DNA of 64,000 nt from assembly GCA_003001795.1 (NCBI GenBank), contig PVNI01000015.1, forward strand, positions 62,001 to 126,000, read 5' to 3'. This DNA is from Actinomadura viridilutea (GTDB lineage Bacteria; Actinomycetota; Actinomycetes; Streptosporangiales; Streptosporangiaceae). Both the position numbers and the translations under genes were made by a program. Of this stretch, positions 1-8,519 are shown one piece after another (the first letter of the stretch is position 1; each line of letters opens with the position of its first letter). The notes below the pieces were generated by a model that saw only the letters and a program-made list of their open reading frames with translations, was not told where the DNA came from and ran no database searches.

Positions 1-1
1 C

Positions 2-400
2 TGCGGCGTGGTGATGGGGCCGGTGCTGCCGTACATGACCGACTCTCCGGCGCAGCTGGAGGAGGCCGTGCGGCGGATCGCCGAGGCGGGCGCCACCTCG
101 GTGACGGCGATCACGCTGCATCTGCGGCCGGGGGCGCGCGAGTGGTTCCTGGCGTGGCTGCGCGAGCATCGCCCGGACCTGGTGAAGCCGTACGCGCGGC
201 TGTACCGGGGCGGCGCGTACGCTCCGCGGGAGTTCCAGGAGCGGATCTCTCTGCGGGTGAAAGAGTTGGCGGCCAAGTACGGCATCGACCGCCGCTCGCT
301 GGGCCATCGCGGTTCGGCGGGCCGCTCCGGACCAGTGCCCGGTGAAACACCCACCGTCGGCTCGTCGCCCAGCGCGCCGGAGCAGCTGTCGCTACTGTGA
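2..400 (+). CDS. Radical SAM protein, C-terminal part (Rv2578c-like), 5' end outside window
   Basis: The reading frame is open from the first bases of the window and ends at a TGA at 398-400, so this is the 3' part of a longer gene. The visible protein carries the stretch VLPYMTDSPAQLEE followed by a segment reading ATSVTAITLHLRPGAREWF and ARLYRGGAYAP, which matches the C-terminal half of the TIM barrel of actinobacterial SplB/Rv2578c-type radical SAM proteins. The CxxxCxxC cluster motif would lie upstream and cannot be seen. After about residue 105 the tail is Pro/Ser/Gly-rich and not conserved. The substrate of this family is not established. Family assignment rests on pattern memory only. 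Confidence 0.75.
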   Translation, partial: CGVVMGPVLPYMTDSPAQLEEAVRRIAEAGATSVTAITLHLRPGAREWFLAWLREHRPDLVKPYARLYRGGAYAPREFQERISLRVKELAAKYGIDRRSLGHRGSAGRSGPVPGETPTVGSSPSAPEQLSLL

Positions 401-565
401 GCGCGGGTCGCGCCCAGGTGCGATGATCCGAACGGCCCGCGCATGTCCATGTGCAGGGCGTGCGGGTCGCGGTGGCGTGAGCACAGCTGGGCTCCGGCAG
501 CTCGTTCCGGCCATCACTCCCCTCCCCTGTCGCGAGTGGGCTCCACCCGCTTGAGCAGCGCACGG

Positions 566-640
566 GAACTGGCCACTCCACGGCTGCGGCTGCGACGCTG
601 GCGCAACAGCGACCGCCCCGCCTGTACAGCGGCCCGAGGG
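566..640 (+). pseudogene. N-terminal scrap of a GNAT acetyltransferase
   Basis: In one frame the DNA reads ELATPRLRLRRWRNSDR, the characteristic first strand and turn of RimJ/RimL-type GNAT N-acetyltransferases (usually ETPRLRLRRWRDSDREPFAAL). No acetyl-CoA binding segment follows: the similarity fades after about 25 codons and runs into the inverted repeat at 653. I read this as a truncated remnant. The rest of 401-680 shows nothing else I recognise. Confidence 0.5.
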
Positions 641-652
641 GTGCACTGGAGG

Positions 653-738
653 CCAGGCGTGTGCTCCGCCTGTCCTGTGGTCACCGCCGGGAGCGCGGCC
701 GGGCGCGGACGTGCATCCGTTCGCCCTGGCGGCCGAAG
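653..738. repeat. Left arm of an 86-bp inverted repeat
   Basis: Positions 653-738 pair with 1466-1381 on the opposite strand without gaps and with about ten mismatches. The arm covers the last codons of the XRE-cupin gene plus its downstream flank. The two arms enclose the whole regulator gene. Confidence 0.85.
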
Positions 739-1268
739 AGGCTCAGCAACTCCACCGGGCCCTCCCCGGTGGAACCGAACCAGTGCGGCAACCGGGTGTC
801 GAACTCGGCGGCCTCACCCGGTCCCAAGACCAGGTCGCGGTCCGCCAGCACCAGACGCAGCCGCCCCGACAACACATACAGCCACTCGTAGCCCTCATGA
901 GTGACCGGATCGGGCGTGCGACGCGACGCCGGAAGCACCATTTTGAACGACTGCAGCGGCCCCGGCTGCCGCGTCAACGGAAGCACCACCGTGCCGTTCC
1001 TGCGCAGCGGTTTGAGACGCACCCGAGGATCGCCCACCTCCGGCGCGCCGACCAACTCGTCCAGGGGCACTTGATGCGCCTGCGCCAGCGGCAGCAGCAG
1101 CTCCAGGCTCGGTCGGCGCTGCCCCGACTCCAGACGCGACAACGTGCTCTTGGAGATGCCCGTCGCCTCCGACAGCGCCGCCAGCGTCACCCCGCGCTCG
1201 GTGCGCAGCCGCTTGAGCCGCGGCCCCACCTCGGCCAGGGCCCGGGCGATCCCCGACTCGTCCTTCAT
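681..1268 (-). CDS. XRE-family regulator with C-terminal cupin domain
   Basis: A 195-residue regulator. Residues about 12-67 form a helix-turn-helix of the XRE type (VGPRLKRLRTERGVTLAALSEA, then GISKSTLSRLESGQRRPS). The C-terminal half is a cupin barrel with a VTHEGYEWLYVLSGRLRL strand and a GPGEAAEFDTRLPHWF strand, where effectors usually bind. I chose the ATG at 1268 because the domain begins there; the upstream extension is translated repeat sequence. Members of this family repress neighbouring metabolic or efflux genes, but every neighbour here is a remnant, so the target is unknown. Length is normal for the family, so the gene looks intact. Confidence 0.85.
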   Translation of the reverse strand: MKDESGIARALAEVGPRLKRLRTERGVTLAALSEATGISKSTLSRLESGQRRPSLELLLPLAQAHQVPLDELVGAPEVGDPRVRLKPLRRNGTVVLPLTRQPGPLQSFKMVLPASRRTPDPVTHEGYEWLYVLSGRLRLVLADRDLVLGPGEAAEFDTRLPHWFGSTGEGPVELLSLFGRQGERMHVRARPRSRR

Positions 1269-1363
1269 ACCTCCGATTACACGCCCAGGTTCCGGAACAA
1301 GCGACAAAGGTTGCTGAAACAGCACCACCGGAGCCTGATCGTCGCGCCCCGGGGCACCGCGCC

Positions 1364-1438
1364 ATGCTCCGCGAGGCGTCCCTCGGCTGCCAGGGTGAAC
1401 GGATGCACGTCCGCGCCCGGCCTCGCTTCCGGCGGTGA
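1364..1438 (+). pseudogene. Duplicated 3' end of an XRE-cupin gene, inverted
   Basis: On the plus strand the right repeat arm encodes SLGCQGERMHVRARPRFRR followed by TGA at 1436-1438. This mirrors the end of the neighbouring minus-strand regulator (SLFGRQGERMHVRARPRSRR, stop). It is therefore the 3' end of a paralogous or duplicated gene that faces the intact copy; the rest of that copy is missing. Confidence 0.75.
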
Positions 1439-1466
1439 CCGCAGGACAGGCGGAGCACACGCCTGG
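1381..1466. repeat. Right arm of an 86-bp inverted repeat
   Basis: Reverse-complement partner of 653-738. It starts 112 bases upstream of the regulator's ATG, so it could carry readthrough or hairpin effects on the regulator's own promoter region. Confidence 0.85.
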
Positions 1467-1639
1467 TCTTTCGGGCTTCTCGTTCCGCGCTCACGCCACC
1501 GTGACCCGCCACAAGGCACTCGAGGCCGCGGCGAAGCCGTCCGCTGCCGCGGCCCTCGCCATCTCAAGGGAAGGCCGACCATCAGGTCGTTCCTGGGACA
1601 ACGTCGAGGTCGGCGGGCGATTCGTTGCGGCTATGCCTT

Positions 1640-1941
1640 TTGTGGAGCCGCTCGGCGCGGCTGGGTTGGGGCCGAGACGTCATCGCGACAGAACTGAGCG
1701 CGAAGCGCGCGTGCCTGCGCAGCCGTGGGATCAGTTGCACGATTCCCGTCAAGGTCGACCAGGCCCGCCACCGCCGTGTCAGGGCAGCCGGCATGGTCGG
1801 CCGCCGTCCAAAGCGCTGGATCACCGGTGACGCCATGCGGTCGAGTGCGGCATTAACCGGCTCAAACCGGCCGGTCCGTGCGCGCGTATGACAGCCGTCC
1901 GTTCCGAGGCGGCCCTCCACGGCGCAGTCATCAACGAAGCA
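1640..1941 (+). mobile_element. Degenerate IS5-family transposase, C-terminal half
   Basis: Two frames together spell the end of an IS5-type DDE transposase. The first, up to about 1825, reads LRSRGISCTIPVKVDQARHR and then GRRPKRW (family: LRRRGIKATIPEKADQ...GGRPP). After a frameshift at about 1830 it continues HAVECGINRLK, the conserved block around the catalytic glutamate, then a degraded MTAVRSEAALHGAVINEA (family: YDKLAVRYEATVLVAAINEW). No terminal inverted repeats or N-terminal half are seen. Its last codons run in frame into the hemolysin III fragment that follows. Confidence 0.75.
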
Positions 1942-2104
1942 ATGAGGCTGACGGCGGCGGACCTCGCACAGGCGGTCAAGCCCAAACTGCGCGGATGGCT
2001 GCACGCGGGGACGTTCCCCTTCGCGTTGGTGGCGGGCCTGGTCCTGATCGCGCTCGGGCCCACCGTGGGCGTGCGGCTGTGCGCGGCGGCCTACGGCTGA
2101 CCGG
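1942..2104 (+). pseudogene. Truncated copy of the hemolysin III gene (first ~53 codons)
   Basis: From the ATG at 1942 this encodes RLTAADLAQAVKPKLRGWLH and one transmembrane segment, then hits TGA at 2098-2100. The DNA matches the start of the intact gene at 39295-39140 on the opposite strand with about seven substitutions in some 157 bases. A single-base deletion near 2095 shifts the frame and creates the stop; matching ends within a few bases of it. The intact copy starts with GTG, this one with ATG. Confidence 0.85.
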
Positions 2105-2287
2105 TCCCGGAGGGCGCTCGATGCGGGCGTGAGCGCGGCGAGCGTCTGCCGGCCTGGGGCTGAGAGTCATCGGCGCGTAGACACTCCTGCCAGGTGATCA
2201 ACGGGGCGGCAGGGTCGAGGGTGGGTGTGCGGGGCAATCGGCGGTCGGGCTGGATCGCCCCGGCCGCATCGCCGCGCCGGTCGGCTG

Positions 2288-3814
2288 TCACGGGGGGTGG
2301 CGTGTGCGGGCGTGGCTGGTCTCGGCCCAGGTCAGCAGGGCGGTGCGGCAGGCGTGGTCGAGGTGCCGCAGGCCGGACAGGTCCAGCTCGGTGCGCCGGT
2401 CGGGCGGCAGGGCCTCCAGGGTGTCGAGCATGGCGGGCAGCCGCAGGAAGGTGGCGTTGCCGCTGAGGTGGACGCGGATGGGGCCGGTGCCGTCGTCGTC
2501 GACGTCCACGCGCACGTGGGAGGTCTCCCAGGCGGTTTTGAGCACGGCCAGCAGCAGTCCCAGCAGCACGCCTTCGAACAGGTTGAGGGCGACCACGGCC
2601 GCCGCGGTGCACACCAGGATCACCGCTTCGCCGCGGTGGGTGCGCCACAGCCGCGGGAGCTGGGCCAGCGGCATGAGCTTCCACCCGGCGTGCACCAGCA
2701 CCCCGGCCAGTGCGGCCAGGGGGATCGCCTGCAGGACGGACGGGAAGGCCGCGGCGAACAGCAGCAGCCACACGCCGTGCAGGACGCGGGAGGCCTTGGT
2801 GCGGGCGCCGGCGCGGACGTTGGCGGAGCTGCGCACGATGACGGCGGTCATGGGAAGGGCGCCCAGGGCGCCGCAGACGGTGTTGCCGGCGCCTTGCGCG
2901 ACCAGTTCCCTGTCGTAGTCGGTGCGGGGTCGGTTGTGCATGCGGTCGACGGCGGCCGCGCTGAACAGGCTTTCGGCGGAGCAGATCAGGGTGAACGCCG
3001 CGATGGTGCCCAGCAGCGCCGCGTCGGTCAGGCGGGACAGCTGGTCCAGGGCGGGCGGCTGGATCGCCTCGATGAGGCCCTGGATCCGCAGCCGCTCGAC
3101 GGGCAGGTCGAAGACGGCCGCCACGGCGGTGGCCAGCGCGACGGCCGCCAGTGGGGCGGGCACGGCGCGCACCGGGCGGGGCAGCAGCGGCCATCCGGCC
3201 AGCACGGCGATGGCGCCGGCGCCGACGGCCAGCGCGACGGCCGCGCCGGGGGCGGTGAGGGCGTCGGCGGCCAGGCCGGGCAGCCCGGCGATCTTGGCGG
3301 GTCCGGAGTCGGGCGCGGCGATGTCGGCCATCGCGTACAGCTGCCCGGCGATGATGGTCAGGCCGATGCCGGCGAGCATGCCCTCGACGACGGCGACGGA
3401 GATGGCGCGGAACCAGCGGCCCAGGCGCAGCAGGCCCAGCAGGATCTGCAGCAGTCCGGCCGCCAGCACCAGCAGGCCCAGGGCGCGCAGGCCGACCTGC
3501 TGGACCGCCTCGTGCACCAGGACGGTCAGGCCGGCGGCGGGGCCGGAGACCTGCAGGCTGCTGCCGGGCAGCGGCCCGGCGACCAGGCCGCCGACGATGC
3601 CGGTGATCAGGCCGAGTTCGGCGGGGACGCCGGAGGCGACGGCGACGCCGACGCACAGGGGTAAGGCGACCAGGAACACCGCGAGGGAGGCGGGCAGGTC
3701 GTGGCGGAGCGCCGCGGCGCGGCGCCGCCGGCCTGCGGCGGCGGTGTCAACGGTGGTGTCCACCGCGGTGTCACCGGTGGCGGCGTGCCTGTCGTCGGTC
3801 GGGTCGTCGGTCAC
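2288..3814 (-). CDS. SulP-family inorganic anion transporter with STAS domain
   Basis: A 508-residue inner-membrane SulP carrier. The first 30 residues are a DT/VD/TA-rich low-complexity tail, followed by about ten to twelve hydrophobic helices beginning LPASLAVFLVALPLCVGVAVASG, including the LQVSGPAAGLTVLV and GNTVCGALGALPMTAVIVRSSANV family signatures. The C-terminal about 90 residues form a STAS domain (VRVHLSGNATFL, LDLSGLRHLDHA). The start is the GTG at 3814, preceded by AAGGAGG at four bases. It lies ten bases after a beta-carbonic anhydrase gene on the same strand. This pairing is typical of bicarbonate-importing SulPs, so bicarbonate is the most likely substrate; sulfate remains possible. 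Confidence 0.88.
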   Translation of the reverse strand: MTDDPTDDRHAATGDTAVDTTVDTAAAGRRRRAAALRHDLPASLAVFLVALPLCVGVAVASGVPAELGLITGIVGGLVAGPLPGSSLQVSGPAAGLTVLVHEAVQQVGLRALGLLVLAAGLLQILLGLLRLGRWFRAISVAVVEGMLAGIGLTIIAGQLYAMADIAAPDSGPAKIAGLPGLAADALTAPGAAVALAVGAGAIAVLAGWPLLPRPVRAVPAPLAAVALATAVAAVFDLPVERLRIQGLIEAIQPPALDQLSRLTDAALLGTIAAFTLICSAESLFSAAAVDRMHNRPRTDYDRELVAQGAGNTVCGALGALPMTAVIVRSSANVRAGARTKASRVLHGVWLLLFAAAFPSVLQAIPLAALAGVLVHAGWKLMPLAQLPRLWRTHRGEAVILVCTAAAVVALNLFEGVLLGLLLAVLKTAWETSHVRVDVDDDGTGPIRVHLSGNATFLRLPAMLDTLEALPPDRRTELDLSGLRHLDHACRTALLTWAETSHARTRHPP

Positions 3815-3824
3815 GGCGCCTCCT

Positions 3825-4511
3825 TCACAGCGGCGTGAAGGCGCCGTCGGCGGGCCGGTGGGCGAGCACGGTTCCGGTGTGGACCTGGTAGTACCAGGCG
3901 TGCAGGGTGAGGGTGCCGTCGTCGAGGCGGGCGCGGACGGCGGGGTAGGCGCGCAGGCGGTCGATCTGTGTCAGGACGTGGCGTTGCACCGCCGCGGCGA
4001 GGGGGTCGTCGTCGGGTCCGGTGCCGCGGTCTGCGTCATGTCGCGGCGGCGCGGCGGCGCCGCCGGATTCGGGGCCGCCGGTGTCGGCGTCGCCCGTCGC
4101 GGTGTCGAGTGCGCTATCGAGTGCGCTATCGAGGGTGGTGTCGAGCCAGCGGGCGAGGGCCGGCACGGCGGTCAGGTCGTCGCCGCGGACCAGGGCGCCG
4201 ACGGCGCCGCAGTGGGAGTGCCCGCACACCACGATGTCGGTGACGCCGAGGACCCGGGCGGCGAACTCGATGGTGGCGGCCTCGCCGCTGGGGCGGTCGA
4301 GGTCGTAGTCGGGGATGATGTTGCCGGCGGTGCGCAGTTCGAACAGCTCGCCGGGGCGGGCCGCGCAGATCAGGGACGGGACGACGCGGGAGTCGGAGCA
4401 GGTGACGAACAGCGCCTGCGGGGACTGGCCGGCGGCCAGCGGCGCCAGGCGGCATCCGTCGGCGTCGGCGCGGGCGGGGAAGGTCCGGGCGTGGTCGATG
4501 AATGAGCGCAT
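3825..4511 (-). CDS. Beta-class carbonic anhydrase with low-complexity insert
   Basis: Interconverts CO2 and bicarbonate. From the ATG at 4511 the zinc ligands are Cys38 and Asp40 (TCSDSRV), His98 and Cys101 (CGHSHCG), with Arg42 pairing with Asp40. The ATG is chosen over a TTG at 4526 because GGAGGT lies seven bases upstream of it. Between about residues 120 and 175 there is an Asp/Thr/Ala/Gly-rich insert, partly encoded by short tandem repeats, that normal family members lack; the closing HAWYYQVHTGTV strand follows. It precedes the SulP gene by ten bases, so the two form a bicarbonate uptake pair. Confidence 0.93.
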   Translation of the reverse strand: MRSFIDHARTFPARADADGCRLAPLAAGQSPQALFVTCSDSRVVPSLICAARPGELFELRTAGNIIPDYDLDRPSGEAATIEFAARVLGVTDIVVCGHSHCGAVGALVRGDDLTAVPALARWLDTTLDSALDSALDTATGDADTGGPESGGAAAPPRHDADRGTGPDDDPLAAAVQRHVLTQIDRLRAYPAVRARLDDGTLTLHAWYYQVHTGTVLAHRPADGAFTPL

Positions 4512-4765
4512 GCGGGAGACCTCCAAGGTGCGGCGCCCGGTGCGGGCGTGCGCGATCGATGGAGCGGACGTCGGGTCGTCGGATCGGTGACGCGGCGAGG
4601 CCGACGGCGATCACGTCGGGTGTGGGGCGGGCGGGACGCGGCGGGTCGCGCCGTGTGCCGCCGGTGCCCGGTTCCCGGCCGCGGGCAGGGGCCGGCGCAG
4701 GGGTGTCGGCGCACGCCTCGCGTGCGGGTCGTCCCGGGGCCCGCGGGTGCCGTCGGCGGGTGTCG

Positions 4766-5341
4766 TCAGCAGCGGAACACCCGCAGCAGCGCTGAGGTCT
4801 GCGCGGCGGTTCTGCGGGTCAGGCAGCGGGGTCGGGCGTCGAAGCCGTGCGGTCGGTCGAGGACGAGCGCGCGGTGGCCGTCCAGATGAGGTGGGATGAC
4901 GCAGTCGGGCCCGGGCATGGGCCGCTTGTCGGTGACGGCGCCGCGCAGCCTCAGATGGGAGAGGTGCGGCGGGCCGTGGACGGGATCGTGGTTTCGGCAG
5001 GACTGCCCCGCGTCCGCTCGTCCGGTGCCGACAGCGCCGGCGGCGGGCTGGCCTTTGAGCTGGACCGCGCGCGTCCCGGCACGTGGGGCGCGCTCGGGAA
5101 GCTTTTGCGCCCCGGCCGGTGCGGCGGTCCGCGCCTCGGGCCGTGTTCCGGACTCGGTGTGGGAGGCGGTGAGCGTGTTGTGCTGGGCGGTGGAGACGGT
5201 CGCCGGCAGGTCGCGCACGGCGGCGGTGGCGTGCGGGGACAGCCCCGCGATGAGCACCAGCAGGCCGCTGAGCAGGAGCGGCAGCGCGGCGGGCGCTCCT
5301 GCGAGCGTTCGTCGCGCCAGTGTCACCGCCCGCCCCCTCAT
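4766..5341 (-). CDS. Hypothetical secreted or membrane-anchored protein
   Basis: A 191-residue frame with one N-terminal hydrophobic stretch (about residues 14-42, APAALPLLLSGLLVLIAG) followed by SPHATAA, which looks like a Sec signal or anchor. The remainder is Ala/Pro/Arg-rich with four cysteines at most and shows no domain I know. No clear ribosome binding site is visible at the ATG at 5341. Codon third positions are GC-rich like the neighbours. It could be a genuine lineage-specific exported protein or a spurious frame. Confidence 0.45.
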   Translation of the reverse strand: MRGRAVTLARRTLAGAPAALPLLLSGLLVLIAGLSPHATAAVRDLPATVSTAQHNTLTASHTESGTRPEARTAAPAGAQKLPERAPRAGTRAVQLKGQPAAGAVGTGRADAGQSCRNHDPVHGPPHLSHLRLRGAVTDKRPMPGPDCVIPPHLDGHRALVLDRPHGFDARPRCLTRRTAAQTSALLRVFRC

Positions 5342-5608
5342 CGTGTCGGCCCCGGGGTCGGCCCCCGGGTGTCGGCCCGGTGTGTCCGGTCGCGCGGACC
5401 GGTTTCGAACAGTGATCTGACGGTTACGATAAGGCAGCGGCGGGCGGCTGAGGTTATCGCCGTGTTAAACATCGCGGAGATCACGCGCCAGTCCCCATCG
5501 CCCTCCCGCGAGCATCTACCAGAACGCCCTGAGCTGCCCTTTTCATGCCTTATGTGAGGGCGGCCGCGGTGGTCGGGGCGTTCCCGGCGCGCCTGGGGCG
5601 GGGTGCGG

Positions 5609-6595
5609 TCAGGCGCGTTCGGTGTCCAGTTCGACGGGTTCGGCGATCACGTCGACGAGCGCGCCGTTGCGCAGCACGGTGATCGGGAGGGGGCGGCCGA
5701 TCGCCTCGGCGAACATCAGACGCTGCAGGCCCTGCGCCCGGGTGACGGGTTCGCCGCCGGCGGTCAGCACCAGGTCGCCGGCCCGCAGTCCGGCGCGGGC
5801 GGCGGGGCTGCCTGGCACGACCTCGGCGATGCGCACCGCCTGCCGCTGGCCGAGCCGCCGGTGCAGGGCGGCGGGGACGGGGACGGGCGCGGCGACCACG
5901 CCCAGGTAGGCGCGGCGGACGCGGCCGTCGCGCATGAGCGCGCCGATGATGCGGCGCGTGGTGGTGTTGATCGGCACGGCCAGGCCGAGGCCGATCCCGG
6001 CGACGGCGGTGTTGACGCCGATGACGCGTCCGGCGGAGTCGGCCAGGGCGCCCCCGGAGTTGCCGGGGTTGAGGGCGGCGTCGGTCTGGATGACGTCTTC
6101 GATCATGTGCACGGCGGTGCCGCTGCGGGCGGGCAGGGACCGGCCCAGGGCGCTGACGACCCCGGCGGTGACCGATCCGGCCAGGCCGAGGGGGTTGCCG
6201 ACGGCGACGACGAGCTGGCCGACGACCAGTTCGTCGCTGTCGCCGAGGGTGACCGGGCCGGGGGTGTCGCCGTCGGCGCGGACGACGGCCAGGTCCGACA
6301 GCGGGTCGGTGCCCACGACGGTGAAGGACGTGGTCGTGCCGTCGGCGAACGCGGCCTGGCCTGAGCGGGCGCCGCCGACGACGTGGGCGTTGGTGAGCAG
6401 GAACCCGTCGTGGGTGAAGGTGACCGCCGATCCGGCGCCGTCGCCGCCGCGCCTGCGCACCCGCAGGCTCGCCACGCGCGGGGCGAGGTCGCGGGCCACG
6501 GCGGACACCACGCGCGAGTAGGCGTCCAGCGGGCGCCGCCCGTCGGGGTCGTCGGGGCCGCCGGGTCCCGGCTGCCGGTTCGGTTCGGGGACCAT
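5609..6595 (-). CDS. HtrA/DegP-like trypsin-fold protease with PDZ domain
   Basis: A 328-residue serine protease. The catalytic triad is visible as His71 (LLTNAHVVGG), Asp101 (DPLSDLAVVRAD) and Ser180 (LNPGNSGGAL). A PDZ domain follows at about 240-315 (AYLGVVAAP... EVVPGSPAARAGLRAGDLVL). There is no signal peptide or transmembrane helix, which differs from most actinobacterial HtrA homologues, so it may act in the cytoplasm or the start may be incomplete. The ATG at 6595 has GGGAGGTG six to seven bases upstream, which supports it. Neighbours give no substrate clue. Confidence 0.9.
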   Translation of the reverse strand: MVPEPNRQPGPGGPDDPDGRRPLDAYSRVVSAVARDLAPRVASLRVRRRGGDGAGSAVTFTHDGFLLTNAHVVGGARSGQAAFADGTTTSFTVVGTDPLSDLAVVRADGDTPGPVTLGDSDELVVGQLVVAVGNPLGLAGSVTAGVVSALGRSLPARSGTAVHMIEDVIQTDAALNPGNSGGALADSAGRVIGVNTAVAGIGLGLAVPINTTTRRIIGALMRDGRVRRAYLGVVAAPVPVPAALHRRLGQRQAVRIAEVVPGSPAARAGLRAGDLVLTAGGEPVTRAQGLQRLMFAEAIGRPLPITVLRNGALVDVIAEPVELDTERA

Positions 6596-6752
6596 GACAC
6601 CTCCCGATGATTACATCGTTACACGACAACACCGCCGTGGTCGGCCCTGTTCCCTTCCCCTGTCGAGCGCTTCCGGCGCCGGCGTTCCCGGCCGTCGCCG
6701 CGCCGTTCGCGGCTTCGGTGCGGGTCGGCAGGCGGGTCACTAGGCTCGAGCC

Positions 6753-7490
6753 ATGGCGGAGTTGGCGCTGCGGGCGGCAGGCGAACGAGAGCGGCCCATC
6801 GTCGTCGAACGCGCCCAGGGCGGGGACGGCGAGCTGGTGCTGCGCAGGTGCGGCCCGCACTTCGAGATCATCAGCAACGGGGTGTTCCTCATGGACACCC
6901 GCGACGGCCGGTCGGAGCGGCTGCTGGTGCGCGCGGCGGTGGAGGGGCTCGCGGCGCCGGCGCGGGTGCTGATCGGCGGGCTGGGCGTGGGCTTCTCCCT
7001 GGCCGAGGCGGTGTCGCTGCCACAGGTGGGCGCGGTGACCGTGGTGGAGAAGGAGGCCGCGGTCATCGCCTGGCACGGCACGCATCTGCGCCGGTTTTCG
7101 CAGGGCGCGTTGGAGGACCCGCGGGTGCGGGTGCGGTGCGCCGACCTGCTGGACTGGCTGGCGGCGCCCGACGGCCCCGACGCGCCCGGCGATGCGGGTG
7201 GCGCGGGGGTGTTCGACGCGGTGTGCCTGGACATCGACAACGGGCCGGACTGGACGGTCACCGCGTCCAACGCACGCCTGTACGGGACGGCCGGTCTGGA
7301 CCTTGTGGCGGCGCGGCTGTCGCGGCGCGGGACGCTGGCGGTGTGGAGCGCGGCGGCGTCCCCGGCGTTCGAGGAGCTGCTCAGGACGCGTTTCGCCGAC
7401 GTGGAGGTGCGCCGGGTGCCGGTGCCGCGCGGCGAGCCCGACGTGATCTATCTGGCGCGCCGGCCGGTGCTGCCCGCCGCGGACGGGTGA
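6753..7490 (+). CDS. Spermidine synthase-like methyltransferase-fold protein
   Basis: A 245-residue protein with the Rossmann core of the polyamine synthase superfamily: LIGGLGVGFSLAEAV (nucleotide loop), VTVVEKEAAVIAWH, and FDAVCLDIDNGPDW replacing the usual DAILLDVDNGP. The N-terminal beta-barrel domain of true SpeE is reduced. It probably transfers an alkyl group from (decarboxylated) S-adenosylmethionine, but the substrate cannot be read. A TAGGCT box ends six bases before the ATG and no ribosome binding site is visible, so the message is probably leaderless. It stands alone upstream of bioY. Confidence 0.75.
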   Translation: MAELALRAAGERERPIVVERAQGGDGELVLRRCGPHFEIISNGVFLMDTRDGRSERLLVRAAVEGLAAPARVLIGGLGVGFSLAEAVSLPQVGAVTVVEKEAAVIAWHGTHLRRFSQGALEDPRVRVRCADLLDWLAAPDGPDAPGDAGGAGVFDAVCLDIDNGPDWTVTASNARLYGTAGLDLVAARLSRRGTLAVWSAAASPAFEELLRTRFADVEVRRVPVPRGEPDVIYLARRPVLPAADG

Positions 7491-7640
7491 CACGGCCGCC
7501 ACGCGCGGGCGGCGGGCCCGGCCGGACGCCAGGTGGCGGGAGCCGACAAGAAACCGGGGGCGGTTTCTGTAGGTGTGCCGGATCCACTCCCCAGTGACCG
7601 GTTCGCTAGGTTTCCACTGTCGTTGATCGAGGGAGGTCTT

Positions 7641-8237
7641 GTGGCTACCGCTCATGTGGCCCGGCGGCGCGCTGCCGTCCTGGGCGATCTGCTGCCCGGT
7701 GCGCTGGTGCGGGACGCGGCGCTGGTGGTGGGCGCGGCGGCGCTGGTGGGCGTCTTCGCCCAGGTCGCCGTGCCGATCCCCGGCACGCCGGTGCCGGTCA
7801 GCGGGCAGACGTTCGCCGTGCTGCTGGCCGGTGCGGCGCTCGGCACGTGGCGCGCGGCGCTGGGCATGGTGGTGTACCTGATCGCGGGCGTGGCCGGGAT
7901 GCCGTGGTTCGCCGAGGGAAGCTCCGGCGCCGGATCGCCGTCGTTCGGGTACATCCTCGGGTTCGTGGTGGCGGCGGCCGTGGTAGGCCGCCTGGCCGAA
8001 CGCGGCGGCGACCGCACGCCGGCGCGCACGATCGGCACCATGCTCGTCGGAACCGTGATCATGTACGCGGCGGGCGTGCCGTACCTGATGGCGGCGCTGG
8101 GCGTGGACCTGGGCCGGGCGCTGGAGCTGGGCGTCGTCCCGTTCCTGGCCGGGGACGCGCTGAAGGTGCTGCTGGCGGCGGGGCTGCTTCCGACGGCGTG
8201 GCGGCTGGCGGGCACCCGCCGCGACACCGCCGCCTGA
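7641..8237 (+). CDS. bioY: BioY biotin transporter (ECF S component)
   Basis: A 198-residue membrane protein with six hydrophobic helices and BioY hallmarks: VAVPIPGTPVPVSGQTFAVLL near the first loop, ALGMVVYLIAGVAGMPWF, and GYILGFVVAAAVVGRLAE. It binds biotin for uptake, either alone or with an ECF energising module (BioMN), which is not adjacent. The GTG at 7641 is preferred because GGGAGG lies four to five bases upstream; the longer frame from 7533 has no such signal. A strong hairpin at 8322-8371 follows. Confidence 0.92.
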   Translation: MATAHVARRRAAVLGDLLPGALVRDAALVVGAAALVGVFAQVAVPIPGTPVPVSGQTFAVLLAGAALGTWRAALGMVVYLIAGVAGMPWFAEGSSGAGSPSFGYILGFVVAAAVVGRLAERGGDRTPARTIGTMLVGTVIMYAAGVPYLMAALGVDLGRALELGVVPFLAGDALKVLLAAGLLPTAWRLAGTRRDTAA

Positions 8238-8321
8238 TCCGCATCCCCGTCCGCCGCGCGAGGTCCGCCGCACGATCCGCCGTCCGGCGATCGGGCGGCG
8301 ACCCGTCCCGCGGCCTGCCGC

Positions 8322-8371
8322 CGACCGCCCGCCCCGGCCGCCCCTCGGGCGCCGTCCGGGGCGGGCGGTCG
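8322..8371 (+). terminator. Strong hairpin downstream of bioY
   Basis: Two perfectly complementary 16-base arms (CGACCGCCCGCCCCGG and its complement) at 8322-8337 and 8356-8371 surround an 18-base loop. There is no T-run, which is common for actinomycete terminators. The 8238-8555 interval holds this hairpin and the operator at 8520 but no gene. Confidence 0.75.
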
Positions 8372-8519
8372 CGTATCGGGGCGAGACGGCGACCCGCCGC
8401 GCCCGGATCCGCCCCCACGTGAGCCCGCCGCCACGGCGATCAGCGTGAACGGCTGCACGCCGGGCGTCCAGGTTCCGGTGATGTGGCGTACGCCTCAAAA
8501 CGACCATCGGTCCCGGCGG

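Noticed and set aside
4502..4526. TTG start at 4526 for the carbonic anhydrase
   Set aside because: The GGAGGT ribosome binding site lies between it and the ATG at 4511, so the ATG is correct.
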